Origin: Cryptobacterium curtum DSM 15641
GTDB taxonomy: Bacteria; Actinomycetota; Coriobacteriia; Coriobacteriales; Eggerthellaceae
Reading direction: 5' to 3'
Assembly: GCF_000023845.1 (NCBI RefSeq)
Contig: NC_013170.1
Coordinates: forward strand, 186,001-250,000
Length of the DNA: 64,000 nt
The notes under the pieces were generated by a model, which saw only the letters and a program-made list of their open reading frames with translations, was not told the origin of the DNA and did not search any database. Of this stretch, positions 1 through 8,440 are shown one piece after another (within the stretch, counting starts at the first letter, position 1; each line of letters opens with the position of its first letter). The position numbers and the translations under genes were made by a program.

Positions 1-1221
1 TTGCGTGTCTACTCCTGCTTCAGCCATTTCATTGTAGGAAGCCAGTGTTATCGCAGCTGTTTGTGCATTGACACCCATGGCGTTGCAGACAGCTTCAAGG
101 GTATCAGCCTTGGCAGCGAGACCATCAGTAACGCCGCGATCGAGATTATTTTTCTGCTTGTCGCCGAGTGCTTCGTAGGCCGCCTGGTCATAGATGGCGA
201 AGAATTTCTTATCGGGAAAACGCGCGACAGTATAGTAAATATCATGAGTTTGTCCGCCTTCATTCACAAAGCGGTTGCCGTCGCTATCGACCCACATAAC
301 CGTTTTACTAATAAGTTTTGATTGACCTGGTTCGATGGGGCAGGACAAAATGCCGTTGGTTCCGCCGTGACCAATGTAATCAGCACCTGCATCAAGCCCC
401 ATACGAAGACCTTCACCAGTAAGACCGACGCCAACTTCGGTATAAACACCAGCATAATCGGGCATGTATTCGGCTATCATTTCGTCGTTGCGACAGAACC
501 CGCCTGAAGCCATAATGGTCTTCTTCGCCTGATAGCGCACCAGTTTACCCGTGGCATCAGATGCAATCACGCCAGTGACCGTTCCGTTTTCGATAACCAG
601 TTCTCGCGCAGCAGTACTGAAGTGGAATTTCACGCCGTTTTCGCGCGCAAGTTGTGTGACGGCATCCAAGGCATCAAGGGCGCTTGTTTTGCAGTTGTGT
701 CCGCGCGGCACGGTGTCGGTGCCCTTTAGCGACACGGTATCCTTAAACGGCACCTGTAGATCGTCGGCGAGCCAGTTTATGGTTTCACCGAAGTGGTCGG
801 CGCAAAACTTCTGAATATCGTAATCAAGTTTATCTCCGCCGCGGCGCAGGAAATAAGCAAGTAGATCGTCCGCATTATCATCTATTCCCTGTGCTTTTTG
901 CAGGTTAGTATCAGCGCCGTAGAAAGTGCCAATTGCGAGTGAACTTGACCCTGCAAGCCATGGAAGTTTTTCGATTAAGATGGTGTCGGCTTGCGCACCT
1001 GCTGCCGCTGCAGCAGCAGAAACACCTGCTCCGCCACCGCCGACCACTAACACATCACAAGACACCGTACGACTGATATGCTCGTTGTTCTTACGGTTTG
1101 CTGCAGGTTGAGGTGCGCAACCCACAAGTGTCCCCAGTGAAGTTGCGGCTGCGCCTCCAATGACTATCCGTGCAAATTGGCGACGGGTCAGATGACACCT
1201 TGTTGTGATGGATGTACCCAT
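1..1221 (-). CDS. FAD-dependent fumarate reductase-like flavoprotein, Tat lipoprotein (partial, C-terminus off the left edge)
   Basis: The leftward frame is open from an ATG at 1221 to base 1 (407 codons) with no stop, so the C-terminus lies outside the window. The N-terminus has a twin-arginine motif (TRRQFAR), a hydrophobic stretch and a lipobox-like LVGC, so it should be exported folded with its cofactor and lipid-anchored. A Rossmann FAD motif (VVGGGGAGVSAA) follows at about residues 57-70, then regions typical of the fumarate/urocanate reductase flavoprotein family. The start is supported by GAAGGGGG just upstream. No haem-binding CxxCH is visible in the part seen, so electrons would have to come from a separate donor. 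The acceptor cannot be told from sequence. It is a paralogue in type of the flavoprotein at 26886-28679. Confidence 0.85.
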   Translation of the reverse strand, partial: MGTSITTRCHLTRRQFARIVIGGAAATSLGTLVGCAPQPAANRKNNEHISRTVSCDVLVVGGGGAGVSAAAAAAGAQADTILIEKLPWLAGSSSLAIGTFYGADTNLQKAQGIDDNADDLLAYFLRRGGDKLDYDIQKFCADHFGETINWLADDLQVPFKDTVSLKGTDTVPRGHNCKTSALDALDAVTQLARENGVKFHFSTAARELVIENGTVTGVIASDATGKLVRYQAKKTIMASGGFCRNDEMIAEYMPDYAGVYTEVGVGLTGEGLRMGLDAGADYIGHGGTNGILSCPIEPGQSKLISKTVMWVDSDGNRFVNEGGQTHDIYYTVARFPDKKFFAIYDQAAYEALGDKQKNNLDRGVTDGLAAKADTLEAVCNAMGVNAQTAAITLASYNEMAEAGVDTQ

Positions 1222-1296
1222 AAAAGCCCCCTTCTCTACGGACGCGAGATTCTCCTCTGTTCACATCCGTCTGCCTGACAGCTTATATGTTTGCAG

Positions 1297-1815
1297 CTAG
1301 GGGATCAAAACAAAACCAATAGCCCCGCAAGCAAGGGCAAGTATCAGCGCGGCAAGCACATCGCGGGGGAAATGGACGCCGCCAATTACGCGCAGGCAGG
1401 CAACAATACTAGCGGCAATGAACGCAGCGATGCCCCAGGGAAGATATACGTACCCTAAAGTGCAAGCGATAATAGCGGCACTAAATACATGGCGGCTTGG
1501 AAACGACTTACCGGCTCTATTGCGTGGTATCAGCGGATCAATGGCGAACAATTCATACGGTCGCTTGGCGTTGAGCGCAGCGCGCAAAACTGTTACGAAA
1601 ATAAACGAAGAAGCGGGCACCATAATAAGCCGTAGCGCGCGATCATCTCCGGTTGCGACCATCCATACTATCGATGCAAGGTAGGTAGCGGCGATAAGGC
1701 CAACAAGCATTCGGTCAAATGTGACAACAACAAGGCGGCCGTGCTTGAGGCGGCGAAATGGGGCAGATATGCGGGCGTACGTGCGAGTATACATAGGTGC
1801 ATTGTACGCGCACAT
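1297..1815 (-). CDS. PAP2-family membrane phosphatase
   Basis: This 172-residue protein carries the three phosphatase signatures of the PAP2 superfamily in order: a KRP segment (about residue 85), SFPSRH (about 106) and R-x5-H-x3-D in RVIGGVHFPRDV (about 142). Hydrophobic segments between and after them imply a multi-spanning membrane enzyme with its active site outside the cytoplasm. Relatives dephosphorylate lipid phosphates such as undecaprenyl pyrophosphate or phosphatidate; the substrate here is unknown. Neither ATG at 1815 nor at 1794 has a convincing ribosome-binding site, so the start is uncertain. It is divergent from the SRP RNA gene. Confidence 0.85.
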   Translation of the reverse strand: MCAYNAPMYTRTYARISAPFRRLKHGRLVVVTFDRMLVGLIAATYLASIVWMVATGDDRALRLIMVPASSFIFVTVLRAALNAKRPYELFAIDPLIPRNRAGKSFPSRHVFSAAIIACTLGYVYLPWGIAAFIAASIVACLRVIGGVHFPRDVLAALILALACGAIGFVLIP

Positions 1816-1883
1816 CGCATGCTTGTATCGCGGTGTCGCGAGATTGCGTCTCTATGTTCGTTTCGTTACCAGACGGCTGATCC

Positions 1884-1913
1884 TTCATTCATCTCGAATG
1901 ATGACGGTATACT
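1884..1913 (+). promoter_or_regulatory. Candidate promoter of the SRP RNA gene
   Basis: TATACT at 1908-1913 makes a good -10. The -35 (TTCATT, 18-base spacer) is weak. Transcription would start near 1920, about 13 bases before the closing stem of the SRP RNA, which fits a small RNA promoter. Confidence 0.5.
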
Positions 1914-1932
1914 AGACTGCGTCGAGAGAGCA

Positions 1933-2031
1933 CCTCGAATGGGCTCGGGCGGCGCCAAGTTCCGAACCTGGTCAGGTCCGGGAGGAAGCAGCCATAAGGG
2001 ACCGCTGACGAGCGCCCGTGCCTATTCGGGG
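1933..2031 (+). ncRNA. ffs: Signal recognition particle RNA, small bacterial type (4.5S-like)
   Basis: The conserved apical core is present (GGTCAGGTCCGG followed by GGAAGCAGCC and then AAGGGACC), which forms the helix 8 loop bound by Ffh. The ends close by pairing CCTCGAAT (1933-1940) with ATTCGGGG (2024-2031), giving a hairpin of about 99 nucleotides. It lies upstream of dnaX, a common position in Gram-positive bacteria. A short T-rich stretch (TTCTTT) follows. Confidence 0.93.
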
Positions 2032-2152
2032 TTCTTTGCGTCATAAGACGGGTATGTATCCGTCTGTGCAATTTCGCTGTGATGTTTCATGGCAACCCGA
2101 TCTTGCAACGTATGGCAAGCTATTCCTGTGCTGATGTGGGCGAAAGGCATCC

Positions 2153-2860
2153 ATGGATCTCGTCAATATCATTATTGGTTTATTGCATGATCCGCGCGCT
2201 GCTATAGCAGGATGGATTGTGGCATTGGGGCCAGTACTCGTGTACTCGCCTTTGTTCTTGATTGTCTTTATCGAAACGGGCGTTGTAGTGTTCCCGTTTC
2301 TTCCGGGAGACAGTCTTTTGTTCGCTGCAGGGGTATTTTCCGCCGATGGGGGCGGGCTCAACATTGCAGCGACGCTTATCGTGTTCTATGCGGCAGCCAT
2401 TTTGGGCAATACGAGCAACTACTGGATAGCGCGCTTTTTTGGAAGTCGTATTATCGATTCGGGCAAGGTGCGCGCACTTACTCCCGAGCGCATGGCAAAG
2501 CTTGATCATTTCTTCGCGCGCTATGGGGGGCTAACCATTGTCATTACGCGTTTCATGCCCTTTTTCCGCACGTTTGCTCCGTTCGTGGCTGGTACTGGCC
2601 ACATGAATTTTGGTCGCTTTACGCTCTTCAATGTTATTGGGGGTACTGCTTGGGTCAGTCTGTTTGTGCTGACGGGGTACTTCTTTGGGGGCATTTCTCT
2701 TGTGCAGGATCATTTCGAAGTTATCGTATTGGGCATCGTCGGCATTTCGGTGCTTCCCGCTTTTATTAGTGCAGTAAAGACAGCGCTTTCGTCGCGCGCA
2801 AGCAAAAAGTCTTCGGCTGAGCACCCTATTCACCCATCGCAGAATTCGGAAGGAAAGTGA
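2153..2860 (+). CDS. DedA/SNARE-associated family membrane protein
   Basis: This 235-residue multi-spanning protein has DedA landmarks: FLPGDSLLFAAG with an upstream Glu (about residues 41-63), and a later Arg-rich amphipathic segment FMPFFRTFAPFVAG (about 139-152). DedA proteins act in the inner membrane and are linked to undecaprenyl-phosphate or phospholipid recycling and membrane energetics; which role applies here is not known. AAAGG precedes the ATG. Its stop is four bases before dnaX, so the two are probably cotranscribed. The C-terminal 30 residues are Ser/Lys-rich and probably cytoplasmic. Confidence 0.88.
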   Translation: MDLVNIIIGLLHDPRAAIAGWIVALGPVLVYSPLFLIVFIETGVVVFPFLPGDSLLFAAGVFSADGGGLNIAATLIVFYAAAILGNTSNYWIARFFGSRIIDSGKVRALTPERMAKLDHFFARYGGLTIVITRFMPFFRTFAPFVAGTGHMNFGRFTLFNVIGGTAWVSLFVLTGYFFGGISLVQDHFEVIVLGIVGISVLPAFISAVKTALSSRASKKSSAEHPIHPSQNSEGK

Positions 2861-2864
2861 CGTT

Positions 2865-5567
2865 ATGGCAGAGGCGCTGTATCGCAAGTACCGCCCACAG
2901 GTCTTCGGTGACGTGGTAGGCCAAGAGCATATTGAACGGACACTAAAAAATGCCATTGAGCAGGATAAAGTCAGTCATGCATACCTTTTCTGTGGGCCGC
3001 GCGGTACCGGTAAAACCACGATGGCACGCCTTTTGGCCAAGGCCCTTTTGTGCGAAAAGGGACCAACATCCGAACCAGACGGCAGCTGTCGCGAGTGCCA
3101 AGAGATTGCCGAGGGTGTTCACCCCGATGTGTACGAGCTCGATGCGGCAAGCCGTACGGGGGTAGAAAACGTTCGTGAGGAAATTATCGGCCGGGTGAAC
3201 TTTGCTCCTACGCGCGGCAAGGCAAAGATTTACATTATCGACGAAGTGCATATGCTCTCGATCGCTGCCTTCAACGCGCTGTTGAAAACGCTCGAAGAGC
3301 CGCCTGCTCATGTGGTATTTATCCTCTGTACCACCGATCCTCAGAAAGTGCCAGAGACGATCCATTCACGTTGTCAGCGCTTCGACTTCCATCGTCTTTC
3401 TAACGAAGAAATTGTCTCGCGCCTGGGTGCTGTGTGCGTAGCCGAAAATGTCGAGTTTGAAGGAGAAGCCCTTGATCTGATTGCACATCGTGCTGATGGG
3501 GGTATGCGTAATGCCCTTACTGCTCTTGAACAGCTTATTGCATTCGGCGAAGGTAAGGTGACCGTTGCGGGAGCTGAAGATTTACTTGGGTCACTTGATT
3601 CATCTGACCTTGCCGAAATTATGGCTGCTGTCGGCGTACGGGATGCCGCGGCGTGCTTTAGCTGGGTTGCTTCCTATGTTGAAACCGGGGCTGACCTTGC
3701 TCAATTTACACGTGATATGGCTCAGCAGGTGCGCAACTTGTATGTAATGTCTTTGGCAGGTACCGATGCTGCACTCGATGTCACCGATGCTGAAAGACGC
3801 GAGCTCGCTTCAGAGCTGAAGCTGTTTGGACCCAATCGATTGACTCACTTACTCAGTATTCTTGGTGAGCTTTCGTCCGAATTGCGTACGGCATCGAATC
3901 AGCGATTGGCGTTTGAGATTGCGCTTACGCGTATGATTCGTCCAGAATCTGATTTGACGCTTGAAGCGCTTGCTGCGCGAATTGAAACACTCGAGGAGCA
4001 ACTGGCACAGAGTAAACAACCAGCACAGAGCACACCTTCGCAAAGGGAGGCTGTAGCGCAGTCGGAGAGTGCAGCTGGCATTCCTGTTCAGGCTTCTGCT
4101 CATGTCCCCCCAGTGGGGGCGTCTCAGCCAGCTCAGCCTGTTCCTGTAGTGGTACCGCAATCGCCTGCAGCTACTTCAGTGGCCGCAGCCAATCCGTCTA
4201 CACCTGCGGTGTCGCAGACGTCAGTTCCAGTGCAAGGAGCTGTTCAAGCTTCTATGCCCGCAAGCCAGTCGAGTGCAACAACAGCAACGCAATCTCCTAC
4301 GCCAGCAACTCAGTCAAACTCACCGGTAGTCCAGCCGACCGCTTCGGTTGAAACTGCTGCTGGCGAAACCGCTGAAATCATCAGCAATCCAGCCGCCCTA
4401 CAACGTGTATGGCGCCAGGTTGTTTCAATAGTGAAGCGCGAAAAGGTTTCTTACGGAGTGCTTCTTGTTAATGCCAGTGTACAGGTGCAAGCAGGAGGTC
4501 AAGGAGTCGCCATCTTGTTCCCAGCGGATAATCCTCTTGCCTTCAGTATGGCGCAAAAACCTGAAGTAAAAGAGGTACTTGAAGGGGCATTTCGCCAGGC
4601 AATCGGGAAAGACATTCCGCTTGCGCTGAAACAGAAACCCTCGTCGACCACCCAAGGAGCAGCTTCAGGGGAACCGTTGGAACGTTCCCCATTGGATTCC
4701 TCTGCGAATGTCACTTCTTCTGTCGAGTCGGCTCCTTCTGCGCCGCCATCAGCATCCGCATCAGTTGGATCGCTCTCGATGCAACAGAAGTCAACAACGC
4801 CTCCACTCTCACCAATACAGGCGGCAGCCGCTGCTGCGCGCGCTCGTGCTCGTGAGGCGGCTGCGGCAGCTGCGAAGGGAACGGCAGGAGAAGCTGCTGC
4901 TTCTCTATCGACCGTACAACCTGCCAAATCCGCTGAATTAATTACTTCTGCATCAATGGTTGTTCAGCCTACAGAGCGCACTGCTCCTGTACCAACAGCT
5001 GCGCAACCTGCTGAATCTGCAACGGTTCTTTCCCAATCAACTGAATCAACCGCATCAGCAACTGCACAAATTTCTTCGGTGTCGAATGCTGCAGACCAAG
5101 AAGCCGATGCGTCAACGGTACCACCAGCGCCAACAACATTTATTGAACATGCACAACGCGCTCTTGCCGAGGCACAGCGCCGCGCGCAAGGCCTGCCACC
5201 GAGCGCTGCATTCACCCGCGAGTCAGTTGCGGCAGCCGATATGCCGCGCACGGCTTCTAATGCTGTCTCCAATACCGCGTCTAATACGGCTTCCAGCAAG
5301 ACCGCTCGTGCTACATCTCAACAATCAACAGCGAATAGCGGGGCGCACCAGCAGGAGAGCAGTGGCCCCGATCAAGGCCGCAGCGGTAACCAACAACAAT
5401 CCCACTCAGATGTAGCAGCCCCGCAGTCTTTACAAAACGGGATGCCCCAGCAGCCTTCAGAAGATGAATCCAGCCAACAATCTTCAGCAGACCAGGCGGA
5501 TAAATTGAGTAAAATGCTATCCGACACAATGGGTCTTTCTATTGCGTTTGAAGAAGTAGATGAATAG
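2865..5567 (+). CDS. dnaX: DNA polymerase III subunit gamma/tau, with an exceptionally long low-complexity tail
   Basis: Clamp-loader ATPase of the replisome. Residues 1 to about 370 are a normal AAA+ module: Walker A GPRGTGKTT (about 45), a Cys-rich zinc module (about 64-79), Walker B IIDEVHML, and the SRC arginine finger in HSRCQRF. The rest is unusual. Residues about 380-500 and 600-880 are Ala/Ser/Gln/Pro/Thr-rich and likely disordered, separated by a folded tau-like segment (about 500-600, containing RVWRQVVSIVKREKV). At 900 residues it is much longer than the 550-700 usual for the family. AAGGAAAG precedes the start; ybaB and recR follow as in many Gram-positives. I see no clear slippery site for making a separate gamma form. 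Confidence 0.95.
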   Translation: MAEALYRKYRPQVFGDVVGQEHIERTLKNAIEQDKVSHAYLFCGPRGTGKTTMARLLAKALLCEKGPTSEPDGSCRECQEIAEGVHPDVYELDAASRTGVENVREEIIGRVNFAPTRGKAKIYIIDEVHMLSIAAFNALLKTLEEPPAHVVFILCTTDPQKVPETIHSRCQRFDFHRLSNEEIVSRLGAVCVAENVEFEGEALDLIAHRADGGMRNALTALEQLIAFGEGKVTVAGAEDLLGSLDSSDLAEIMAAVGVRDAAACFSWVASYVETGADLAQFTRDMAQQVRNLYVMSLAGTDAALDVTDAERRELASELKLFGPNRLTHLLSILGELSSELRTASNQRLAFEIALTRMIRPESDLTLEALAARIETLEEQLAQSKQPAQSTPSQREAVAQSESAAGIPVQASAHVPPVGASQPAQPVPVVVPQSPAATSVAAANPSTPAVSQTSVPVQGAVQASMPASQSSATTATQSPTPATQSNSPVVQPTASVETAAGETAEIISNPAALQRVWRQVVSIVKREKVSYGVLLVNASVQVQAGGQGVAILFPADNPLAFSMAQKPEVKEVLEGAFRQAIGKDIPLALKQKPSSTTQGAASGEPLERSPLDSSANVTSSVESAPSAPPSASASVGSLSMQQKSTTPPLSPIQAAAAAARARAREAAAAAAKGTAGEAAASLSTVQPAKSAELITSASMVVQPTERTAPVPTAAQPAESATVLSQSTESTASATAQISSVSNAADQEADASTVPPAPTTFIEHAQRALAEAQRRAQGLPPSAAFTRESVAAADMPRTASNAVSNTASNTASSKTARATSQQSTANSGAHQQESSGPDQGRSGNQQQSHSDVAAPQSLQNGMPQQPSEDESSQQSSADQADKLSKMLSDTMGLSIAFEEVDE

Positions 5568-5615
5568 ATTGCAGCAGGCAAAATGCAGCAAGTAAGAAAC
5601 TAAAGGAGCTTTCCC

Positions 5616-5921
5616 ATGGATATGAAGAAGATGATGCGCCAGGCTCAGAAGATGCAGGCGCAACTTGCAGCTGCTCAGGATGAAATCAAAGACATGACCT
5701 ACGAAGCGTCTGCTGGCGGCGGTATGGTTAAGGCAACTGTCACGGGCGAAATGACGCTTCAGTCCATTTCAATTGATCCGGTTGCCGTGGATCCTGATGA
5801 CACTGAAATGCTGCAAGATATGGTTTTAGCTGCGGTAAACGAAGCGCTTCGCGGCATGGCCGACCTCAGCAACACCCGTTTGAATGCTGTGACTGGCGGC
5901 ATGAACCTTCCGGGTTTTTAA
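5616..5921 (+). CDS. YbaB/EbfC family nucleoid-associated protein
   Basis: This 101-residue protein starts with an N-terminal helix (MDMKKMMRQAQKMQAQ), followed by the small beta domain with TYEASAGGGMVKATVTGEM, the family signature. YbaB proteins are dimeric DNA-binding, nucleoid-associated proteins, almost always encoded between dnaX and recR, as here. AAAGGAG supports the start. Probably cotranscribed with both neighbours. Confidence 0.95.
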   Translation: MDMKKMMRQAQKMQAQLAAAQDEIKDMTYEASAGGGMVKATVTGEMTLQSISIDPVAVDPDDTEMLQDMVLAAVNEALRGMADLSNTRLNAVTGGMNLPGF

Positions 5922-5954
5922 TCACAGCACGTACAGTGTAGAGGTAACGTACTT

Positions 5955-6551
5955 ATGTATTCAGCCCCCTCTATTCAGACGTTACTCGACGAATTCGCGC
6001 GTTTGCCGGGTATTGGTCCCAAATCAGCACAGCGCATGGTGTACTGGATCCTCAATTCCGATCGCGCCTCTGCCGAGCGGTTGTCTCGCGCGATCATGGA
6101 AGTAAAGGACACCGTGCATTTTTGTTCACGGTGCTTCAATTACGCTGAAGGTGATTTGTGCGAGATCTGCGCATCGCCTAAGCGTGACCAGGGAATTATC
6201 TGCGTGGTTTCAGAGCCGCGGGACATTCCGCCTATCGAACGTACTGCTGCGTTTATGGGGGTGTACCATGTTTTAGGAGGAGCCCTATCTCCCCTAGAGG
6301 GTATAGGCCCCGATCAACTACATATTAACGAACTTATGCGTCGCCTGTCCGACCCCCAGGTAACCGAGGTTATCCTTGCCACTAATCCCAACGTCGAAGG
6401 GGAGACAACCGCCAGCTATCTGGCTCGTCTTATTCGCCCGTTGAATATTAAGGTAACGCGTCTTGCAAGTGGTTTGCCCGTGGGTGGCGATCTCGAATTC
6501 GCTGATGAGGTAACCCTTTCGCGTGCAATAGAAAGCCGTCGGGTCATATAG
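5955..6551 (+). CDS. recR: Recombination mediator protein RecR
   Basis: At 198 residues this has the standard RecR length and order: an N-terminal helix-hairpin-helix (RLPGIGPKSAQRM), a four-Cys zinc module (CSRC...CEIC, about residues 56-73), a Toprim domain (ICVVSEPRDI; TNPNVEGETTA) and a C-terminal Walker-like GLPVGGDLEF. RecR works with RecO/RecF in loading RecA at gaps. AGAGG precedes the ATG. It ends the dnaX-ybaB-recR block. Confidence 0.96.
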   Translation: MYSAPSIQTLLDEFARLPGIGPKSAQRMVYWILNSDRASAERLSRAIMEVKDTVHFCSRCFNYAEGDLCEICASPKRDQGIICVVSEPRDIPPIERTAAFMGVYHVLGGALSPLEGIGPDQLHINELMRRLSDPQVTEVILATNPNVEGETTASYLARLIRPLNIKVTRLASGLPVGGDLEFADEVTLSRAIESRRVI

Positions 6552-6604
6552 ACGCGCTCAGCGGTGGGATCAGCGGGGCAGCTCCATAAGGGAAAGGTTC
6601 ACAT

Positions 6605-7831
6605 ATGGTTGCAGAGAATCCGCTTTTCTCATTTACCAAAGAGGAAGCTGCATTTTTACGCGAAGGGCAAGCTGAAGCTCAAAAGGCACTCAGTCCGGTA
6701 GCAACACGCGATAGCGAAGCTATTTACGAGCGTCCCGATACGGTTGACGACGATGACGCACTATTACGCCCGGCGTTCACACGTGATGTTGATCGTATCT
6801 TAAATAACGCGTTCTATAATCGCTGTATGGATAAAACGCAGGTATTTCCGTTTTATCGCAACGATGATCTGACACGTCGATCATTTCATCTCCAGTTGGT
6901 GGCACATATTTCTCGCAAGATTTCATCTGCGCTGCGGCTTAATGGCGCACTCACAGAAGCTATTGCACTTGGGCATGATATGGGGCATACCCCGTTTGGA
7001 CATGGGGGCGAACGGGTGCTTTCCGACCTCTATCACGCACGAACTGGTCGTTACTTCAATCACAATGTTCACAGTGTGCGTCTGCTGCGCACTATCGCGG
7101 GGCGTAATCTTTCGTTGCAGACACTTAACGGCATTCTGTGTCATTGCGGTGAAAAGGCGTTTGCGCGCTACGAACCAGCTGCTTGCGATACGTTTGCTGA
7201 ACTTGATACGTTAATGGAAAAATGCTCGACTGAAGCTGGCGCCAGTCAGACGCTGCGTCCTTCGACGTTAGAAGGGTGTGTTGTGCGCATCTGCGATATG
7301 CTTGCTTATCTGGGAAAAGATCGGCAGGATGCCCTGACGGTTAAGGTGTTTTCCGACGACGACTATCCGCTTTTCAATAGTGTTATTGGGACAACCAATC
7401 GAGAAATTATTCATAACGTGAGCGTTAACCTCATAAAAAATAGTATGGGGCACAACTATCTTTCTCTCGACGACGAAGTGTTCTCGTCGCTAGTGGAAGC
7501 CAAAGAACGTAACGCGCGCGAGATCTATGCCTCTCCTGCCGCTCACGAGCGTCTCGATCAGTTGATCGCTCCTATGATGAAGCGATTGTATGAGCAATGT
7601 ATCGACGATTTGAAGGCTGGCCGTGAAGAGTCGCCCATTTTCCGGCATCATCTCAATGCGTGGATGATGCGCAATCGCGATGATTATCGCAATGAAGAAA
7701 CTGATGACGATAAGGTTGTTGATTATCTTGCAAGCATGACCGATGAGTACTTTATCGCGCTTTATAACTATCTCTATCCGCGCGAAGCAGTTTCGGAAGA
7801 GGATCTGTACATTCCGTACTTCTCGCATTAG
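6605..7831 (+). CDS. dGTPase-like HD-domain phosphohydrolase
   Basis: This 408-residue protein belongs to the deoxyguanosine triphosphate triphosphohydrolase-like HD family. It has an early His in RRSFHLQLVAHISR (about residue 95) and the metal-binding LGHDMGHTPFGHGGE (about 124). Relatives cut dNTPs to nucleoside and tripolyphosphate; some act on other nucleotides, so the substrate is not certain. AAAGG precedes the ATG. It follows recR by 53 bases and is closed by a strong hairpin, so it may be the last gene of the dnaX operon. Confidence 0.88.
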   Translation: MVAENPLFSFTKEEAAFLREGQAEAQKALSPVATRDSEAIYERPDTVDDDDALLRPAFTRDVDRILNNAFYNRCMDKTQVFPFYRNDDLTRRSFHLQLVAHISRKISSALRLNGALTEAIALGHDMGHTPFGHGGERVLSDLYHARTGRYFNHNVHSVRLLRTIAGRNLSLQTLNGILCHCGEKAFARYEPAACDTFAELDTLMEKCSTEAGASQTLRPSTLEGCVVRICDMLAYLGKDRQDALTVKVFSDDDYPLFNSVIGTTNREIIHNVSVNLIKNSMGHNYLSLDDEVFSSLVEAKERNAREIYASPAAHERLDQLIAPMMKRLYEQCIDDLKAGREESPIFRHHLNAWMMRNRDDYRNEETDDDKVVDYLASMTDEYFIALYNYLYPREAVSEEDLYIPYFSH

Positions 7832-7863
7832 GAAACGAGTTTCATTAAGAAACGAGTTGAGAT

Positions 7864-7904
7864 GAAATCCCCCGGAGGATACGTTGATTCATCCGGGGGA
7901 TTTC
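7864..7904 (+). terminator. Hairpin terminator after the dGTPase-like gene
   Basis: A 13-bp perfect stem (GAAATCCCCCGGA paired with TCCGGGGGATTTC) with a 15-base loop. The T-rich base of the stem serves as the tail; no long T run follows. Confidence 0.75.
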
Positions 7905-8440
7905 TGCTGCAGATACGCAGCTTCCCTCCTCAGCAATGATGCCTTAAAGCCCCTCTCAGTAAGGCAAACCCCTTGCCTTGAAAGCACTGCTATTATAGCT
8001 GTTTCTCTTATCCAAAAAAGATGAATGGAGCAGACGAACTATTCCGATAATGCTACTATCCTAGTAGCCAATTGCGTCTGTTTATATCTGATTGATCGAT
8101 TATGATAAAAAAGTGAATAATAAAGAACGTTTCGCATAAAATAATGACTATTGACAAGTTAAAATAATCTGATTTGTAGAATAATACCAGGTAAATAAGA
8201 TGCTTTTATACAAATTTACTACAATATATCTGTATATTTCATTATTCCATCATATTTACCGTTCCGTTCATACGAATTTTACTACCGTTTACCGAAAAGT
8301 ATCCTCAATAAAATTTTCATAATTGCCTTTTCTCGTTTGCTGCGTAGAGTAGGGAACAGTGAGTGCTGCATCGGCTCTCGCCGGTGTAGTTTGCCCCCCT
8401 AATTTGCATGAGTTTCATGCGAGAAAGCGAGGATCTGATC
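7905..8440 (+). promoter_or_regulatory. AT-rich upstream region of arcA
   Basis: About 540 bases without a gene. From about 8040 to 8340 it is strikingly AT-rich compared with its neighbours. Two promoter candidates are visible: TTGACA (8151-8156) with TAGAAT (8177-8182) at a long 20-base spacer, and TTGCCT (8323-8328) with TAGAGT (8345-8350) at 16 bases. GTGAATAATAAAG at 8113-8125 resembles half of an ArgR/AhrC box, and the opposite strand at about 8306-8325 has a loosely similar TATGAAAATTTTATTGA. This would fit arginine-responsive control, but the matches are weak. Confidence 0.4.
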
